Positions 54,303-63,809 are shown, counted from the first letter of the stretch. The stretch is DNA of 64,000 nucleotides from Nonomuraea jabiensis (GCF_014204795.1 NZ_JACHMB010000001.1:7638501-7702500), one strand, 5' to 3'. Notes: generated from the letters alone by a model not told the origin. Program-made: numbers and translations.

Positions 54303-55813
54303 TCCGCAATCCCGTCCTGCCCGGTTTCGACCCCGACCCCTCGATCGTGCGGGTGGGAGACGACTACTACCTGGCCACCTCGACCTTCGAGTGGTATCCC
54401 GGCGTCCGCGTGCACCACTCCCGGGACCTGGTCAATTGGCGCCCGCTGGGCGGCATCCTGACCGAGCGCAGGCTGCTCGACCTGTCCGGCGTGCCCGACT
54501 CGGGGGGCGTCTGGGCGCCCGACCTGACCTATCACGACGGGCTGTTCCACCTGGTCTACGGCGTCATGGACAACTACGCCCTCGGCTACAAGGACGTCAC
54601 CAACTACCTGATCACCGCGCCCTCGATCGAGGGGCCGTGGTCCGACCCGGTCCGGCTGCCGGGCCGCGGCTTCGACGCCTCCCTCTACCACGAGGACGGC
54701 CGGAGCTGGCTGCTCAACATGGTCTTCGACTCCCGGCCGGGCCGCGGGTTCGCCGGGATCGAGCTGCAGTCCCTGGACGGCGGCAAACCCGAGCTGATCC
54801 TGCCCAACCGCAGCGTCACCGAGGGGCCGCACCTCTACAAGATCGACGGCTGGTACTACCTGATGGTGGCCGAGGGCGGCACCGGCTACGAGCACGGGGT
54901 CACGGTGCTGCGCTCCCGCTCGATGTCGGGGCCGTACGAGGAGGACCCGGCGGGGCCCATGCTGACCTCCCGCCACGATCGGAGCCTGGAGCTGCAGAAG
55001 GCCGGGCACGGCTGCCTGGTGCGGACGCAGTCGGGGGAGTGGTACCTGTCCCACCTGATGGCCCGGCCGTACCACAACGGCAGGTGCGTGCTCGGGCGCG
55101 AGACCGCGCTCCAGCGCGTGACCTGGGAGGACGGCTGGCCGCGCGTGGCGGGCGGCGTGCCCGCCGTCGAGGTGGCGGCCCCGGAGCTGCCCGCGCACCC
55201 GTGGCCGGCGAGCGAGGGCTGGAACGGCTCGCCGTCCGCCGGTGGGCTCGGGCCGGACTGGAGCACGCTGCGGCGGCCCGCCTCGCCCGACTGGCTGGCC
55301 GCCGACCAGGACGGGCTCACCGTCCAGGGCGGTCAGTCCCCGTACGGCCTGCGCACCCCGAGCCTGGTCGCCCGCCGGGTCACGGACCGCAGGTGCTCCC
55401 TGGAAACGGTCATGCGGTTCGAGCCGGACAGCGTCCACCAGTGGGCGGGCATCGTCGCCTACTACAACTCGCGCAACTGGCACTACCTGGCCGTGACCGC
55501 CGACGGCCTGGTGCTGACCACCAGCGACCAGGGGACCCGCACCGAGCATGTGCTGGGCCCCGCGGGAGGCCCTGTGGGAGGTACTGCGGGAGGAGGGGTC
55601 GAGCTGCGCGTGGAGTTCGACGGGCCGGTCGTGCGCTTCAACCACGGCCCGGACCTGGACGCCACGATCCTGTCGGACGAGCACGCCGACGAGTTCATCG
55701 ACGGGAAGGTGCGGGCCTTCGGCTTCACCGGCGCGTTCGTGGGGTTCTGGGTGCAGGACCTGGCGGGGGAGGGCTGCTCGGCGCGCTTCGAGCAGATCAG
55801 CTACCGCACATGA
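54299..55813 (+). CDS. GH43-family glycoside hydrolase with C-terminal beta-sandwich
   Basis: A 504-residue cytoplasmic enzyme. The five-bladed propeller carries the GH43 acids: D13 in FDPDPSI (base), Asp in GFDASLYHEDG (modulator) and E175 in TEGPHLYKIDGWYYL (acid). Residues about 310-504 form the concanavalin-like domain (YGLRTPSLVARRVTD, AGIVAYYNSRNWHYLAVTADG) of the beta-xylosidase/alpha-L-arabinofuranosidase subgroup. It would remove xylose or arabinose units from imported oligomers. The start overlaps GH95 by four bases (ATGA). Confidence 0.9.
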   Translation: MIRNPVLPGFDPDPSIVRVGDDYYLATSTFEWYPGVRVHHSRDLVNWRPLGGILTERRLLDLSGVPDSGGVWAPDLTYHDGLFHLVYGVMDNYALGYKDVTNYLITAPSIEGPWSDPVRLPGRGFDASLYHEDGRSWLLNMVFDSRPGRGFAGIELQSLDGGKPELILPNRSVTEGPHLYKIDGWYYLMVAEGGTGYEHGVTVLRSRSMSGPYEEDPAGPMLTSRHDRSLELQKAGHGCLVRTQSGEWYLSHLMARPYHNGRCVLGRETALQRVTWEDGWPRVAGGVPAVEVAAPELPAHPWPASEGWNGSPSAGGLGPDWSTLRRPASPDWLAADQDGLTVQGGQSPYGLRTPSLVARRVTDRRCSLETVMRFEPDSVHQWAGIVAYYNSRNWHYLAVTADGLVLTTSDQGTRTEHVLGPAGGPVGGTAGGGVELRVEFDGPVVRFNHGPDLDATILSDEHADEFIDGKVRAFGFTGAFVGFWVQDLAGEGCSARFEQISYRT

Positions 55814-55847
55814 GTCACACCGGCCTCTTCAGCATCGCGGGCGCCTC

Positions 55848-56558
55848 ATGAGGGTGCACGTCGAGACCTGGGGCCATGGCGGCCCGCCGCTGCTCCTGGT
55901 GCACGGCTGGGGCGGCGACCACCGGCTGTGGCGCGCCCTGGACTTCGGGGACCGCCGGGTGATCGCCCCCGACCTGCGGGGCCACGGCCGGTCCCCGGTC
56001 CCGGCGACCGGGTACCGGCCCGTCGACCTGGCCCGCGACCTGGTGCCGCTGCTCGACGAGCCGGTGCTGGCCGTCGGGCACTCCATGGGCGCCCAGGTGG
56101 TCACCGCGCTGGCGGTCGAGCACCCGGAGCTGGTCAGCGGGCTGGTCGTGGTCGCCCCCGCCTACGGCGCCGACGAGGAGGAGGAACGGCTCATCCCCGG
56201 GCGCCTGGCGGCGTTGCGCGCCGACGGCGTGGCCGCCGCGCTGCGGCAGCTCGGGCCGCTGCCCGCGCCGATCACCGGGCAGCTGCTGGCCACGCCCGGT
56301 CACGTGCTGGCCGAGTGCTACGCCGGGATGTACACCGTGCCGGGCGCGTTCGGGGTGCGCCGGGAATCCGAGCGGTATCTGGCCGGACGGGCCTGCCCGG
56401 TGCTCGCCGTGAACAATGTGCCGGAGGCCGCGCGGTGGGAGGAGAGCCTGCCCGGCCATCCGCGATCCAGGACCGTGGTCTGGCCGGATTCCGGACATTT
56501 CCTGCATGTGGAGCATCCGGCGAAGTTTGTTGAGCTAGTGACCGGCTGGGACCGCTGA
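55848..56558 (+). CDS. Alpha/beta-hydrolase
   Basis: A 236-residue enzyme. Oxyanion motif LLVHGWGGD, nucleophile elbow VGHSMGAQV (Ser), late Asp/His as in WPDSGHFLHVEHP. No signal peptide. It lies 34 bp after the GH43 gene and is the last gene of the plus-strand operon; it may de-esterify (e.g. deacetylate) oligosaccharides or open lactones, but the substrate is not evident from sequence. Confidence 0.83.
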   Translation: MRVHVETWGHGGPPLLLVHGWGGDHRLWRALDFGDRRVIAPDLRGHGRSPVPATGYRPVDLARDLVPLLDEPVLAVGHSMGAQVVTALAVEHPELVSGLVVVAPAYGADEEEERLIPGRLAALRADGVAAALRQLGPLPAPITGQLLATPGHVLAECYAGMYTVPGAFGVRRESERYLAGRACPVLAVNNVPEAARWEESLPGHPRSRTVVWPDSGHFLHVEHPAKFVELVTGWDR

Positions 56559-56775
56559 GTCTGCTGGAGTGCGCGTGGTCGCGGTCCTCACCATTCGGGT
56601 TCGGCAAACGTGAAGACCATCACATACACTCTGACCAGCGGTTACGCGGTGGCCGTTCGTGCCGCTGCCCGGTCTCAGCGCAGCGGCCGGGCGGTCATGG
56701 GTGCGTGTGGAGCGCGCCCGCCGCCCGCGTCGGTGCCCTTCCGCAGCGGGGCTGAGCCCAAAGAGAAGAAAGATC

Positions 56776-57702
56776 ATGCGAAGTCTCGCGTTCGTCATAG
56801 CCGGTGTCGTGCTGGGTGCGGCCGCCTGTGGTGTGCCCGCCAGCAGCGACTCGGCCGAGGGCCTCAGCATCGGCCTGTCGGTCTCGACGATGAGCAACCC
56901 GTACTTCGTCCAGTTCCGTGACGGGGCGGAGGCGGCCGCTCAGCGTTTCGGGGTCAAGCTGTCCGTCGCCGACGCGCAGAACGACGCCTCGCGGCAGGCG
57001 ACGCAGATCCACGACTTCACCAGCCGGAAGGTGAAGGCGGTCATCATCAACCCCGTCGACTCCAACACGCTCGCCACGGAGGTCAGAGCGGCCAACCTGG
57101 TCGGCATCCCGGTCATCGCGGCCGATCGCGCCATCAACCACGCCTCGGTGGCGGAGACCCTGACCTCGGACAACCTGGCCGGGGGCAAGCTCGGCGCGCA
57201 GGAGCTGGCCAAGCAGATCGGCGGGAAGGGCGACGTGGTCGTGCTCCGCGGCACGGCCGGCACCTCCGCCTCCCGGGAGCGCAGCAAGGGCTTCGCCGAC
57301 GGCCTCGCCGCGTACCCGAAGATCAAGGTCGTGGCCACGCAGCAGGCCGACTTCGACCGGGCCAAGGGCGTGACCGCCATGACGGGCCTCATCCGGTCGC
57401 ATCCCGATCTCGACGGGGTGTTCGCGGAGAACGACGAGATGGCGCTGGGCGCCATCCAGGCCCTGGGGCCGAAGGCGGGCCACCACGTCAAGGTCGTCGG
57501 CTTCGACGGCACGCCGGACGGGATCAAGGCGGTACGGGCGGGCAGCATGGCCGCCACGGTCACCCAGCAGCCGCGCCTGATCGGCTGGCAGGCGGTGCAG
57601 GACGCCATCAAGGCGGCCAGGGGGCAGACGGTCGCCAAGTCGGTGGCAGTCCCGGTCAAGCTGGCGACCAAGGAGAACGCGAACGAGTTCTGGACGTTCT
57701 GA
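56776..57702 (+). CDS. Ribose-type sugar-binding lipoprotein, orphan
   Basis: A 308-residue periplasmic-binding protein of the RbsB/type-I family. Lipoprotein signal with acylated C18 (LGAAAC). Typical blocks are SIGLSVSTMSNPYFVQFRDGAEAAA, IHDFTSRKVKAVIINPVDSN, VIAADRAIN and GVFAENDEMALGAIQAL. No permease or ATPase of the CUT2 type accompanies it, which is unusual; it may share a distant transporter or act in sugar sensing. It has its own 217-bp upstream gap with no clear operator. Confidence 0.87.
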   Translation: MRSLAFVIAGVVLGAAACGVPASSDSAEGLSIGLSVSTMSNPYFVQFRDGAEAAAQRFGVKLSVADAQNDASRQATQIHDFTSRKVKAVIINPVDSNTLATEVRAANLVGIPVIAADRAINHASVAETLTSDNLAGGKLGAQELAKQIGGKGDVVVLRGTAGTSASRERSKGFADGLAAYPKIKVVATQQADFDRAKGVTAMTGLIRSHPDLDGVFAENDEMALGAIQALGPKAGHHVKVVGFDGTPDGIKAVRAGSMAATVTQQPRLIGWQAVQDAIKAARGQTVAKSVAVPVKLATKENANEFWTF

Positions 57703-57712
57703 GCCAGAGAAC

Positions 57713-57730
57713 ATAGTTACCGGTTCCTAT
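57713..57730. promoter_or_regulatory. Distal LacI-type operator
   Basis: ATAGTTACCGGTTCCTAT, an 18-bp dyad with two mismatched pairs around CCGG. It shares the half ACCGGTT-Y-CTAT with the sites at 45572 and 45743. It lies 10 bp after the stop of the ribose-type binding protein and about 190 bp before the promoter of the giant enzyme gene, a spacing suited to DNA looping. Confidence 0.55.
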
Positions 57731-57855
57731 CAGAGTGCGCTCAGCGTAGACATGGACCGGCGGGTCGGCAAGAGGGGGAAAGCGCATTCCGATCTGTCCC
57801 ACCGATGATCGTGCCGTTGAGCTGGGAAAACGTTCGCCTTGAGCCGAGTGTCTGT

Positions 57856-57927
57856 GTAACGCCTGGGTAACGGGTTCTTGTCGGGTCCCTCACTGCGACC
57901 TAATCTCCGGGGAGAACGTTTTCTATC
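57856..57927 (+). promoter_or_regulatory. Promoter of the giant enzyme gene with GTAACG repeats and LacI-type site
   Basis: GTAACG at 57856-57861 and 57867-57872 (11-bp period), 5 bp, TTGTCG (57878-57883), 17 bp, TAATCT (57901-57906), then the dyad GAGAACGTTTTC (57912-57923) running on as TATC. The order and spacing match 45683-45755. Confidence 0.65.
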
Positions 57928-57940
57928 CGGGAGATCCGCC

Positions 57941-60900
57941 ATGCTCGTACGGCACCGGTTAGGCGGCCCGCTCGCCGCGATCCTGCTGCTGCCCTTCCTC
58001 GCCGCGCCCCCTGCGGCGGCCGCCCCTTCGCCCGCCGGATACGTGGACGTGATCACGTTCGGCGACACCGCGTCCGAGAGCGCGCACGCGCTGCAGGCGG
58101 CCTCCACCGCGGTGGTCGAAGGCGCGCTGGGGGAGCCCGCCCGAGTCGCCAAGCCGACCTCGCCGCCCACCGTCAAGGGTGGCGAGCTGCGGTTCAGGGT
58201 CGCGGTCGATCCGGTCGCGCAGAACTACTTCACGCTGAAGTTCTGGGGGAGCGACGTCTCGCCCTACAAGACGATCGCCTACGTCAACGGCGAGCAGATC
58301 GGCTACCGGCGCTCGGGCGACTACGAGGCGATCAACCTCGGATCGAGCAAGGCGCTGCCCGGCCGGTTCTACTACAACACGATCATGCTGCCGCTCGGCC
58401 ACACCCAGGGCCGGCGGGTGGTGGAGATGACGGTCCGGACGTACGACGCCGGGTTCAGCCAGCCCGTGACCGCCGACTCGCGCGGCTACTACCGGGCCTA
58501 CACGCACACCACCGCGTACCTGGACGTCTCCGGCGAGAAGCAGGGGACGGTCACCCCGGACACCACGCCCGCGCCCGGGCCGGCCGACGCCGAGAAGCAG
58601 GCGATGGTCGACCGCTACCGGAAGAGCCAGATCGACCTGTTCAACCAGTACAGCGCGCAGCTCGACGCCTCGCCGACGGCGAAGCTGTCGGTCGTCCGCT
58701 ACCAGGACGACCTGCGCTTCTACGCCTCGGCGCTGCTGGAGCCGTGGGTGCCGGCGAACACGCCCGAGCTGAAGAGGGCGGCGCTGGGACGCCTGTTCAA
58801 GGCGATCGACAACCACGTCAAGGACTACTACGCCGACACCCGGCTGCTGCTCCGGGGCGGTCACCAGGGCGACTGGGGCGGCTACTACGGTGCCCTGGGC
58901 GAGGCGCTGTACATCGTGGAGAACCTGATCCCCGAGGTGTACGGCACGAAGGAGTTCGAGGCGTTCCTGGACGAGCCCTTCGTCACCGGCACGCAGGACG
59001 GGCCGTCCTCGCTCAAGGGCGTGGACTGGGACGGCGGGGAGCTGTCCCGGCGCGAGGCGTACGAGCGGGTGCTGAAGGCCAACTTCGACTTCGCCCGGGC
59101 GCGCCTGTCCTACATCTACAACCAGGTGATGTACACCTACGAGGGCGCGTGGGAGGCGCACGAGGGCCTGCGGGTGATCGGGTCGCGCTTCTACGAGGGC
59201 AAGGCCAGGAGCCACCGGATCCTGCTGGAGGCGCTCGGCGTCGAGCCCTTCCTCGGCGAAGAGGTGCTGGTGGGGCCCGACGGCAAGGACCTGGACCTCT
59301 ACCACTCGCTCTTCTACCACGACACCACCGCCCGCTTCACCGACGACTTCGCGCAGATCGTGGGCAAGGGCCTGGCCAGGAGCAAGCTCGGCCCCGACGG
59401 GGGCGTGGTGCGCCGCCTGCCGTACGGCGAGCACTACACCGGCATCACCAAGGCCGGCCTGACCAGGGAGAACACCTTCGTCGCCAACTACGGCGAGGCC
59501 ACCAACTACCTGCCGGAGTACTTCTTCCGCACCTGGGGCCACAAGGGCGACGAGAAGCTCAACGACGAGATCCTCAAGCTGGCGCTGAAGAACCTGCACG
59601 CCCGCGGCTTCACCCGCTACACCGGCACGGACGACAACGGCAAGCGGGTGGCCCTGGCGGAGATGGTCGTCGACGAGCGCAACGCGGCCTACCCGGGCTG
59701 GCCCGCCTACGCCCTGCGCAACACCGAGGGCCGCACGATGGAGTACGTCACGCTCGACAAGCACATGGCCGAGCACGCCGAGCGGTACGCGGGCGCGGAG
59801 TGGGAGCCGTACCGGCGCTACGCGAACGAGGCGGCCGGGTTCGTCCAGCAGCAGATCGCCGACAACCAGTACTTCAACACCTTCTCCTCCGTGGAGGCGA
59901 AGCGGAAGTACGACATGTGGCTGCCCGAGACCTACGCCTACCTGCGTGCCCGTCCGGCGGCCGGGGCCGTGCTGCCGCAGACGGACTTCGCCGCGTACAC
60001 GCCCGGCGAGCTCGCCGCCCTGGGCGTCGACCCGGCCCGCTACGAGCGCTTCGCGTTCGCGGACGTGGACGACATGTTCGTCTCCGTACGCGACGGCGAC
60101 ACCCGCATCTTCGGCTCGCTGTTCGAACGGCAGCGCGGCGTCGCCGGCAACGGGCGGCTGCACGTCCTGGCCAGGGACCACCACAACGTCGTGCAGATCG
60201 CCACGGACACGCAGTTCGCCTACCGCGACTACAACCTGCGGATGGACAACATCGACGTCGACTTCATGGAGGACCAGCAGACGGGCGACGGCGGCCTGCC
60301 GCAGGCGCTGGCCGGTGAGATCCTGCCCGCCGCCTATCAGCCGGGCGTCGGCACCGTGCGGCGGGAGAACTACGAGTTCGACACCCCCTACTCCGGATAC
60401 GCGGACTTCCTGACCGCCCGCTACGGGAACTACGTGTTCGCCTTCAACACCACCCGGGACGACTACGGCAACAAGCGCTCGTTCTCCCTGGAGGTGCCGG
60501 GTGACGCGGTGGACCTGGTCTCGGGCAGGCGGGTGGCCGGGGGCGCGGTGAGCGTGCCGCCCGAGACCGCGATGGTGCTGAGGCTGGACGGCGCCGTGGC
60601 CGAGCGGCCGAAGCCGCACCACGTGGACTTCGTCCAGGCGCTGCGCGACCGCGACGGCGTCACCCTCACCTGGAAGCCCGCCGCCGGCGCCGAGTCGTAC
60701 ACGGTCAGGCGCGACGGCAAAGTGATCGCCACCGGCGTCCGCGGTACCACGTACAGGGCCGGCAAGCAGTCCGGCGCGTACACCGTGACCGGCGTGAACC
60801 GCCACGGCTCCGGCTGGGCCTCGCAGGCCGTCCGGCCGCCCGCCGCGCCGGTGGACCGCGTCGGCGAGGTCGCGGGCCGGGTCAAGGCGGAAGGGCACCG

Positions 60901-62419
60901 CGTCGAGCTCACCGGGGGAGACGGCAAGGGCCTCGGCGACGGCGACGACTACTACCTGGACAAGCGTGACATCCAGGACAGCCTGCTCTTCTCGAACGAG
61001 GTGCTCACCGGCAGCGGCTCGGTCAGCGCCCGGATCGAGCAGGCGCGGGGCCCGGCCGCCGGCGTGATGCTCCGGGCCGACGCCCGCTACATCTACTTCG
61101 GCGCGGACGACGCGGGCCGGCTCGTCCTGCGCAATCGCACCCGCGACTCCCGGCACGACTGGCAGGACGACCGGCGCAGCCCGATCGACGCCGGCATCCG
61201 GGGATACGCCGCGGCCGAGTACCCGTTCGTCAAGCTCGTACGGGACGCCGACGCCCAGATCGTGCGGGCGTGGGCGAGCAAGGACGGCCGGTCGTGGTCG
61301 TACGTGGCGGAGCTGTTCACGCCCTTCCCCGAAGGCGTGTACGCCGGGGTCGCGGCGGCCACGGCGGCGACGTTCACCCACGTCACGGTGTCGCCCGACC
61401 GCGAGGGGATGCTGTACGCCCGGGTGGAGCGGGCCCGCGACCGGGTGACGCTGCGCTGGAGCAAGCCGGACGCCGCCACCCGGTTCACCGTCCACCGCAA
61501 GGACGGCGCGACCGCCGCCTGGCGCCCGGTGCTGTCGAGCGCGCTCACCTTCGACTTCACCGACGAACCGCTGCGGCACGGCACCCGCTTCTACCGGATC
61601 GCGGCGATCGGGGCGGACGGCGCCGAACGGCCGGGCTCGGGCCTGCTGATGGCGGCGGCCGAACCGCTCGCCACCGTGATCGCCGAGACGGAGAAGCTGC
61701 CCGCGGCCGACTACACCAAGGGCAGCTACCACCTGCTGACCCGGGCCATCGCCGAGGCGCGGGCGGGCGGCGACGAGGACGAGCTGATCGACCGGATCTA
61801 CGCCGCCGTCGAGCAGCTCGTGCCGGTCGCCACGCTGCTGAAGAAGGTGAGCGTCGAGCCGTCCATGGTGGAGGCGTCCACCGAGCCGTGGGGAGGCGGC
61901 GGCACCAGGGCCCAGAACGGCTGGCGCGCCTTCGACGGCGACCTGGCCACCGCCACCGACACCACCACCTCGGCGGCCTGGATCGACGTGCGCCTGCCGG
62001 CGGCGGTGGCGCTGGACGCGGTCCGCTACCACCCGCGCTCCACCCACGTCACGCGGCTGAACGGCGCCGTGTTCAGGGGCTCCGCCGACGGCGGCGCCAC
62101 CTGGACCGACCTGCACACGGTCAGCGGGATCGACACGGCGCGGTGGTACTCCGCCGCGCTCGCGCGGACCGCCGCCTACCCGTGGCTGCGCGTCGCCTTC
62201 CCGTCGGGCAACGCCAACGTGGCCGAGATCGAGTTCCTGTCCAGGAGCGACGACCGTACCCTGCTCGACCTGCTCGTCGAGGAGGCCGAGGCCGTCGATC
62301 CGAGCCGCCGCACCCCCGAGCTGACCGCCGCGCTGGAGCACGCCCGCTCCGAGCTGAGCGGCCAGGAGCAGATCGACGCCGCGGCCGAGCGGCTGCGCCT
62401 CGCCCTCGCGAGCCTGTGA
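57941..62419 (+). CDS. Giant secreted multidomain protein, paralogue of the 49252 enzyme
   Basis: A 1492-residue protein; Sec signal peptide (about 1-27), then the same N-terminal beta module as the 49252 protein (VITFGDTASESAHAL ... FTLKFWGSD ... GRFYYNTIMLPLG ... YRAYTHTTAYLD). An alpha-helical toroid-like region carries GEHYTGITKAGLTRE with H498 and NYGE at 516-519, exactly the same 18-residue spacing as in the paralogue. Fibronectin-III-like stretches (about 905-970 and 1165-1240), a laminin-G/CBM-like region (about 985-1155), a helical segment and a discoidin-like F5/8C module (about 1310-1435) follow. ATG 57941 has GGGAG upstream. It likely degrades a polysaccharide at the cell surface; family unassigned. 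Confidence 0.7.
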   Translation: MLVRHRLGGPLAAILLLPFLAAPPAAAAPSPAGYVDVITFGDTASESAHALQAASTAVVEGALGEPARVAKPTSPPTVKGGELRFRVAVDPVAQNYFTLKFWGSDVSPYKTIAYVNGEQIGYRRSGDYEAINLGSSKALPGRFYYNTIMLPLGHTQGRRVVEMTVRTYDAGFSQPVTADSRGYYRAYTHTTAYLDVSGEKQGTVTPDTTPAPGPADAEKQAMVDRYRKSQIDLFNQYSAQLDASPTAKLSVVRYQDDLRFYASALLEPWVPANTPELKRAALGRLFKAIDNHVKDYYADTRLLLRGGHQGDWGGYYGALGEALYIVENLIPEVYGTKEFEAFLDEPFVTGTQDGPSSLKGVDWDGGELSRREAYERVLKANFDFARARLSYIYNQVMYTYEGAWEAHEGLRVIGSRFYEGKARSHRILLEALGVEPFLGEEVLVGPDGKDLDLYHSLFYHDTTARFTDDFAQIVGKGLARSKLGPDGGVVRRLPYGEHYTGITKAGLTRENTFVANYGEATNYLPEYFFRTWGHKGDEKLNDEILKLALKNLHARGFTRYTGTDDNGKRVALAEMVVDERNAAYPGWPAYALRNTEGRTMEYVTLDKHMAEHAERYAGAEWEPYRRYANEAAGFVQQQIADNQYFNTFSSVEAKRKYDMWLPETYAYLRARPAAGAVLPQTDFAAYTPGELAALGVDPARYERFAFADVDDMFVSVRDGDTRIFGSLFERQRGVAGNGRLHVLARDHHNVVQIATDTQFAYRDYNLRMDNIDVDFMEDQQTGDGGLPQALAGEILPAAYQPGVGTVRRENYEFDTPYSGYADFLTARYGNYVFAFNTTRDDYGNKRSFSLEVPGDAVDLVSGRRVAGGAVSVPPETAMVLRLDGAVAERPKPHHVDFVQALRDRDGVTLTWKPAAGAESYTVRRDGKVIATGVRGTTYRAGKQSGAYTVTGVNRHGSGWASQAVRPPAAPVDRVGEVAGRVKAEGHRVELTGGDGKGLGDGDDYYLDKRDIQDSLLFSNEVLTGSGSVSARIEQARGPAAGVMLRADARYIYFGADDAGRLVLRNRTRDSRHDWQDDRRSPIDAGIRGYAAAEYPFVKLVRDADAQIVRAWASKDGRSWSYVAELFTPFPEGVYAGVAAATAATFTHVTVSPDREGMLYARVERARDRVTLRWSKPDAATRFTVHRKDGATAAWRPVLSSALTFDFTDEPLRHGTRFYRIAAIGADGAERPGSGLLMAAAEPLATVIAETEKLPAADYTKGSYHLLTRAIAEARAGGDEDELIDRIYAAVEQLVPVATLLKKVSVEPSMVEASTEPWGGGGTRAQNGWRAFDGDLATATDTTTSAAWIDVRLPAAVALDAVRYHPRSTHVTRLNGAVFRGSADGGATWTDLHTVSGIDTARWYSAALARTAAYPWLRVAFPSGNANVAEIEFLSRSDDRTLLDLLVEEAEAVDPSRRTPELTAALEHARSELSGQEQIDAAAERLRLALASL

Positions 62420-62451
62420 CCCCGTACCCTCCAACCCCCTAAGGAGAGGTC

Positions 62452-63669
62452 ATGTCCGCACGCACCCCCCTCGTCACCCGTCGGGGCGCCCTCAAAGCCG
62501 TGCTCGCGGTCGGCGCCGGCGCGGCCCTGCTGGGCCGCGCCGACCCCGCCGCCGCCGCCGCCAGCCACCCCGGCCTGCTGCACACGCAGGCCGACTTCGA
62601 CCGCATGCGGTCGATGGTCAACGCCGGAGCCCAGCCCTGGAAGGCGGGCTGGGACCGGCTCGTGGCCAACTCCCACTCCCAGAGCACCTGGACGCCCAAC
62701 CCGCAGGCGACGATCGTGCGCGGCGGCGACGGCCAGAACTACGGGATCCTCTACAACGACATCCACGCCGCCTACCAGAACGCGCTGCGCTGGAAGGTCA
62801 GCGGCAGCACAGCGCACGGCGACAAGGCCCGCGACATCCTCAACGCCTGGTCCGGCACGCTCACCACGGTCACCGGCAACGCCGACCGGTTCCTGGCCGC
62901 GGGCATCTACGGCTACCAGTTCGCCAACGTCGCCGAGATCATGCGCGGTTACGGCGGCTTCGACCTGGCCCGCTTCCAGCGGATGATGCTCAACGTCTTC
63001 CTCCCGCTCAACCAGAGCTTCCTGACCGGCCACAACGACGCCTGCATCACCAACTACTGGGCCAACTGGGATCTGTGCACCATGAACTCGATCCTGGCCA
63101 TCGGCGTGCTCTGCGACCGGCAGGACCTCATCGACCGGGCCGTCACGTACTTCAAGACGGGCGCGGGCAACGGCTCGATCGCGCACGCCATCCCGTTCCT
63201 GCACGGCGGCGGGCTCGCGCAGTGGCAGGAGAGCGGGCGCGACCAGGGGCACACCATGATGGGCGTCGGCCAGATGGGGGCCTTCTGCGAGATGGCCTGG
63301 AACCAGGGCATCGACCTGTACGGCTACGACGGCAACCGGTTCGCCAAGGCGTGCGAGTACATCGCCAGGTACAACCTGGGCGAGGACGTCCCGTTCACCG
63401 CCTACACCTGGGGCACCGGCCAGAACTGCGCCCAGCAGACGCACACCGCGATCTCCCCGGCGAGCCGCGGCGAGGTGCGGCCCGTCTGGGAGACCGTCTA
63501 CAACCACTACGCCGTCAGGCGCGGCCTGGCGATGCCGTACTCCGCCGCGTTCGTCGCCAAGGTGCGGCCGGAGGGCGGCGGCGGAGACTACGGGCCCAAC
63601 AGCGGCGGCTTCGACCAGCTCGGGTTCGGCACGCTCACGCACGCCAGGACGCCACCTTCACGATCGTGA
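62452..63669 (+). CDS. Secreted alginate-lyase-family protein (PL38-like), second copy
   Basis: A 405-residue protein with a twin-arginine-like signal (TRRGALKAVLAVGAGAALLG). The mature domain aligns with the 21815-23017 protein: SHPGLLHTQADFDRM, GAQPWKAGWD, NYWANWDLCTMNS, ESGRDQGHTMMGVGQMGAF (R263, D264, H267) and QGIDLYGYDGNRF. These conserved polar residues suit a lyase active site. It lies 32 bp after the giant enzyme with AAGGAGAGG before the ATG, so the two are probably co-transcribed. Substrate likely a uronic-acid-containing polymer, unproven. Confidence 0.78.
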   Translation: MSARTPLVTRRGALKAVLAVGAGAALLGRADPAAAAASHPGLLHTQADFDRMRSMVNAGAQPWKAGWDRLVANSHSQSTWTPNPQATIVRGGDGQNYGILYNDIHAAYQNALRWKVSGSTAHGDKARDILNAWSGTLTTVTGNADRFLAAGIYGYQFANVAEIMRGYGGFDLARFQRMMLNVFLPLNQSFLTGHNDACITNYWANWDLCTMNSILAIGVLCDRQDLIDRAVTYFKTGAGNGSIAHAIPFLHGGGLAQWQESGRDQGHTMMGVGQMGAFCEMAWNQGIDLYGYDGNRFAKACEYIARYNLGEDVPFTAYTWGTGQNCAQQTHTAISPASRGEVRPVWETVYNHYAVRRGLAMPYSAAFVAKVRPEGGGGDYGPNSGGFDQLGFGTLTHARTPPSRS

Positions 63670-63809
63670 CGGGGCTGGCCGCGCCGAGCGTCATCACCGA
63701 AGGTGATCACGTCCTTCCTTTCCGGTTGTTTCCGGGAGATCGGTGGATCTTCACCGCTACGATCCGACCTTTCCGGCAGTAAACCCGAGAGAAAGCGAGA
63801 CGGACCCCC

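Noticed and set aside
57959..62434. A minus-strand reading frame of nearly 1500 codons opposite the giant enzyme gene
   Set aside because: It is composed of low-complexity Arg/Gly/Val/Asp-rich sequence with no recognisable motif, a typical antisense shadow in GC-rich DNA. The plus-strand protein has a signal peptide and domain homology.
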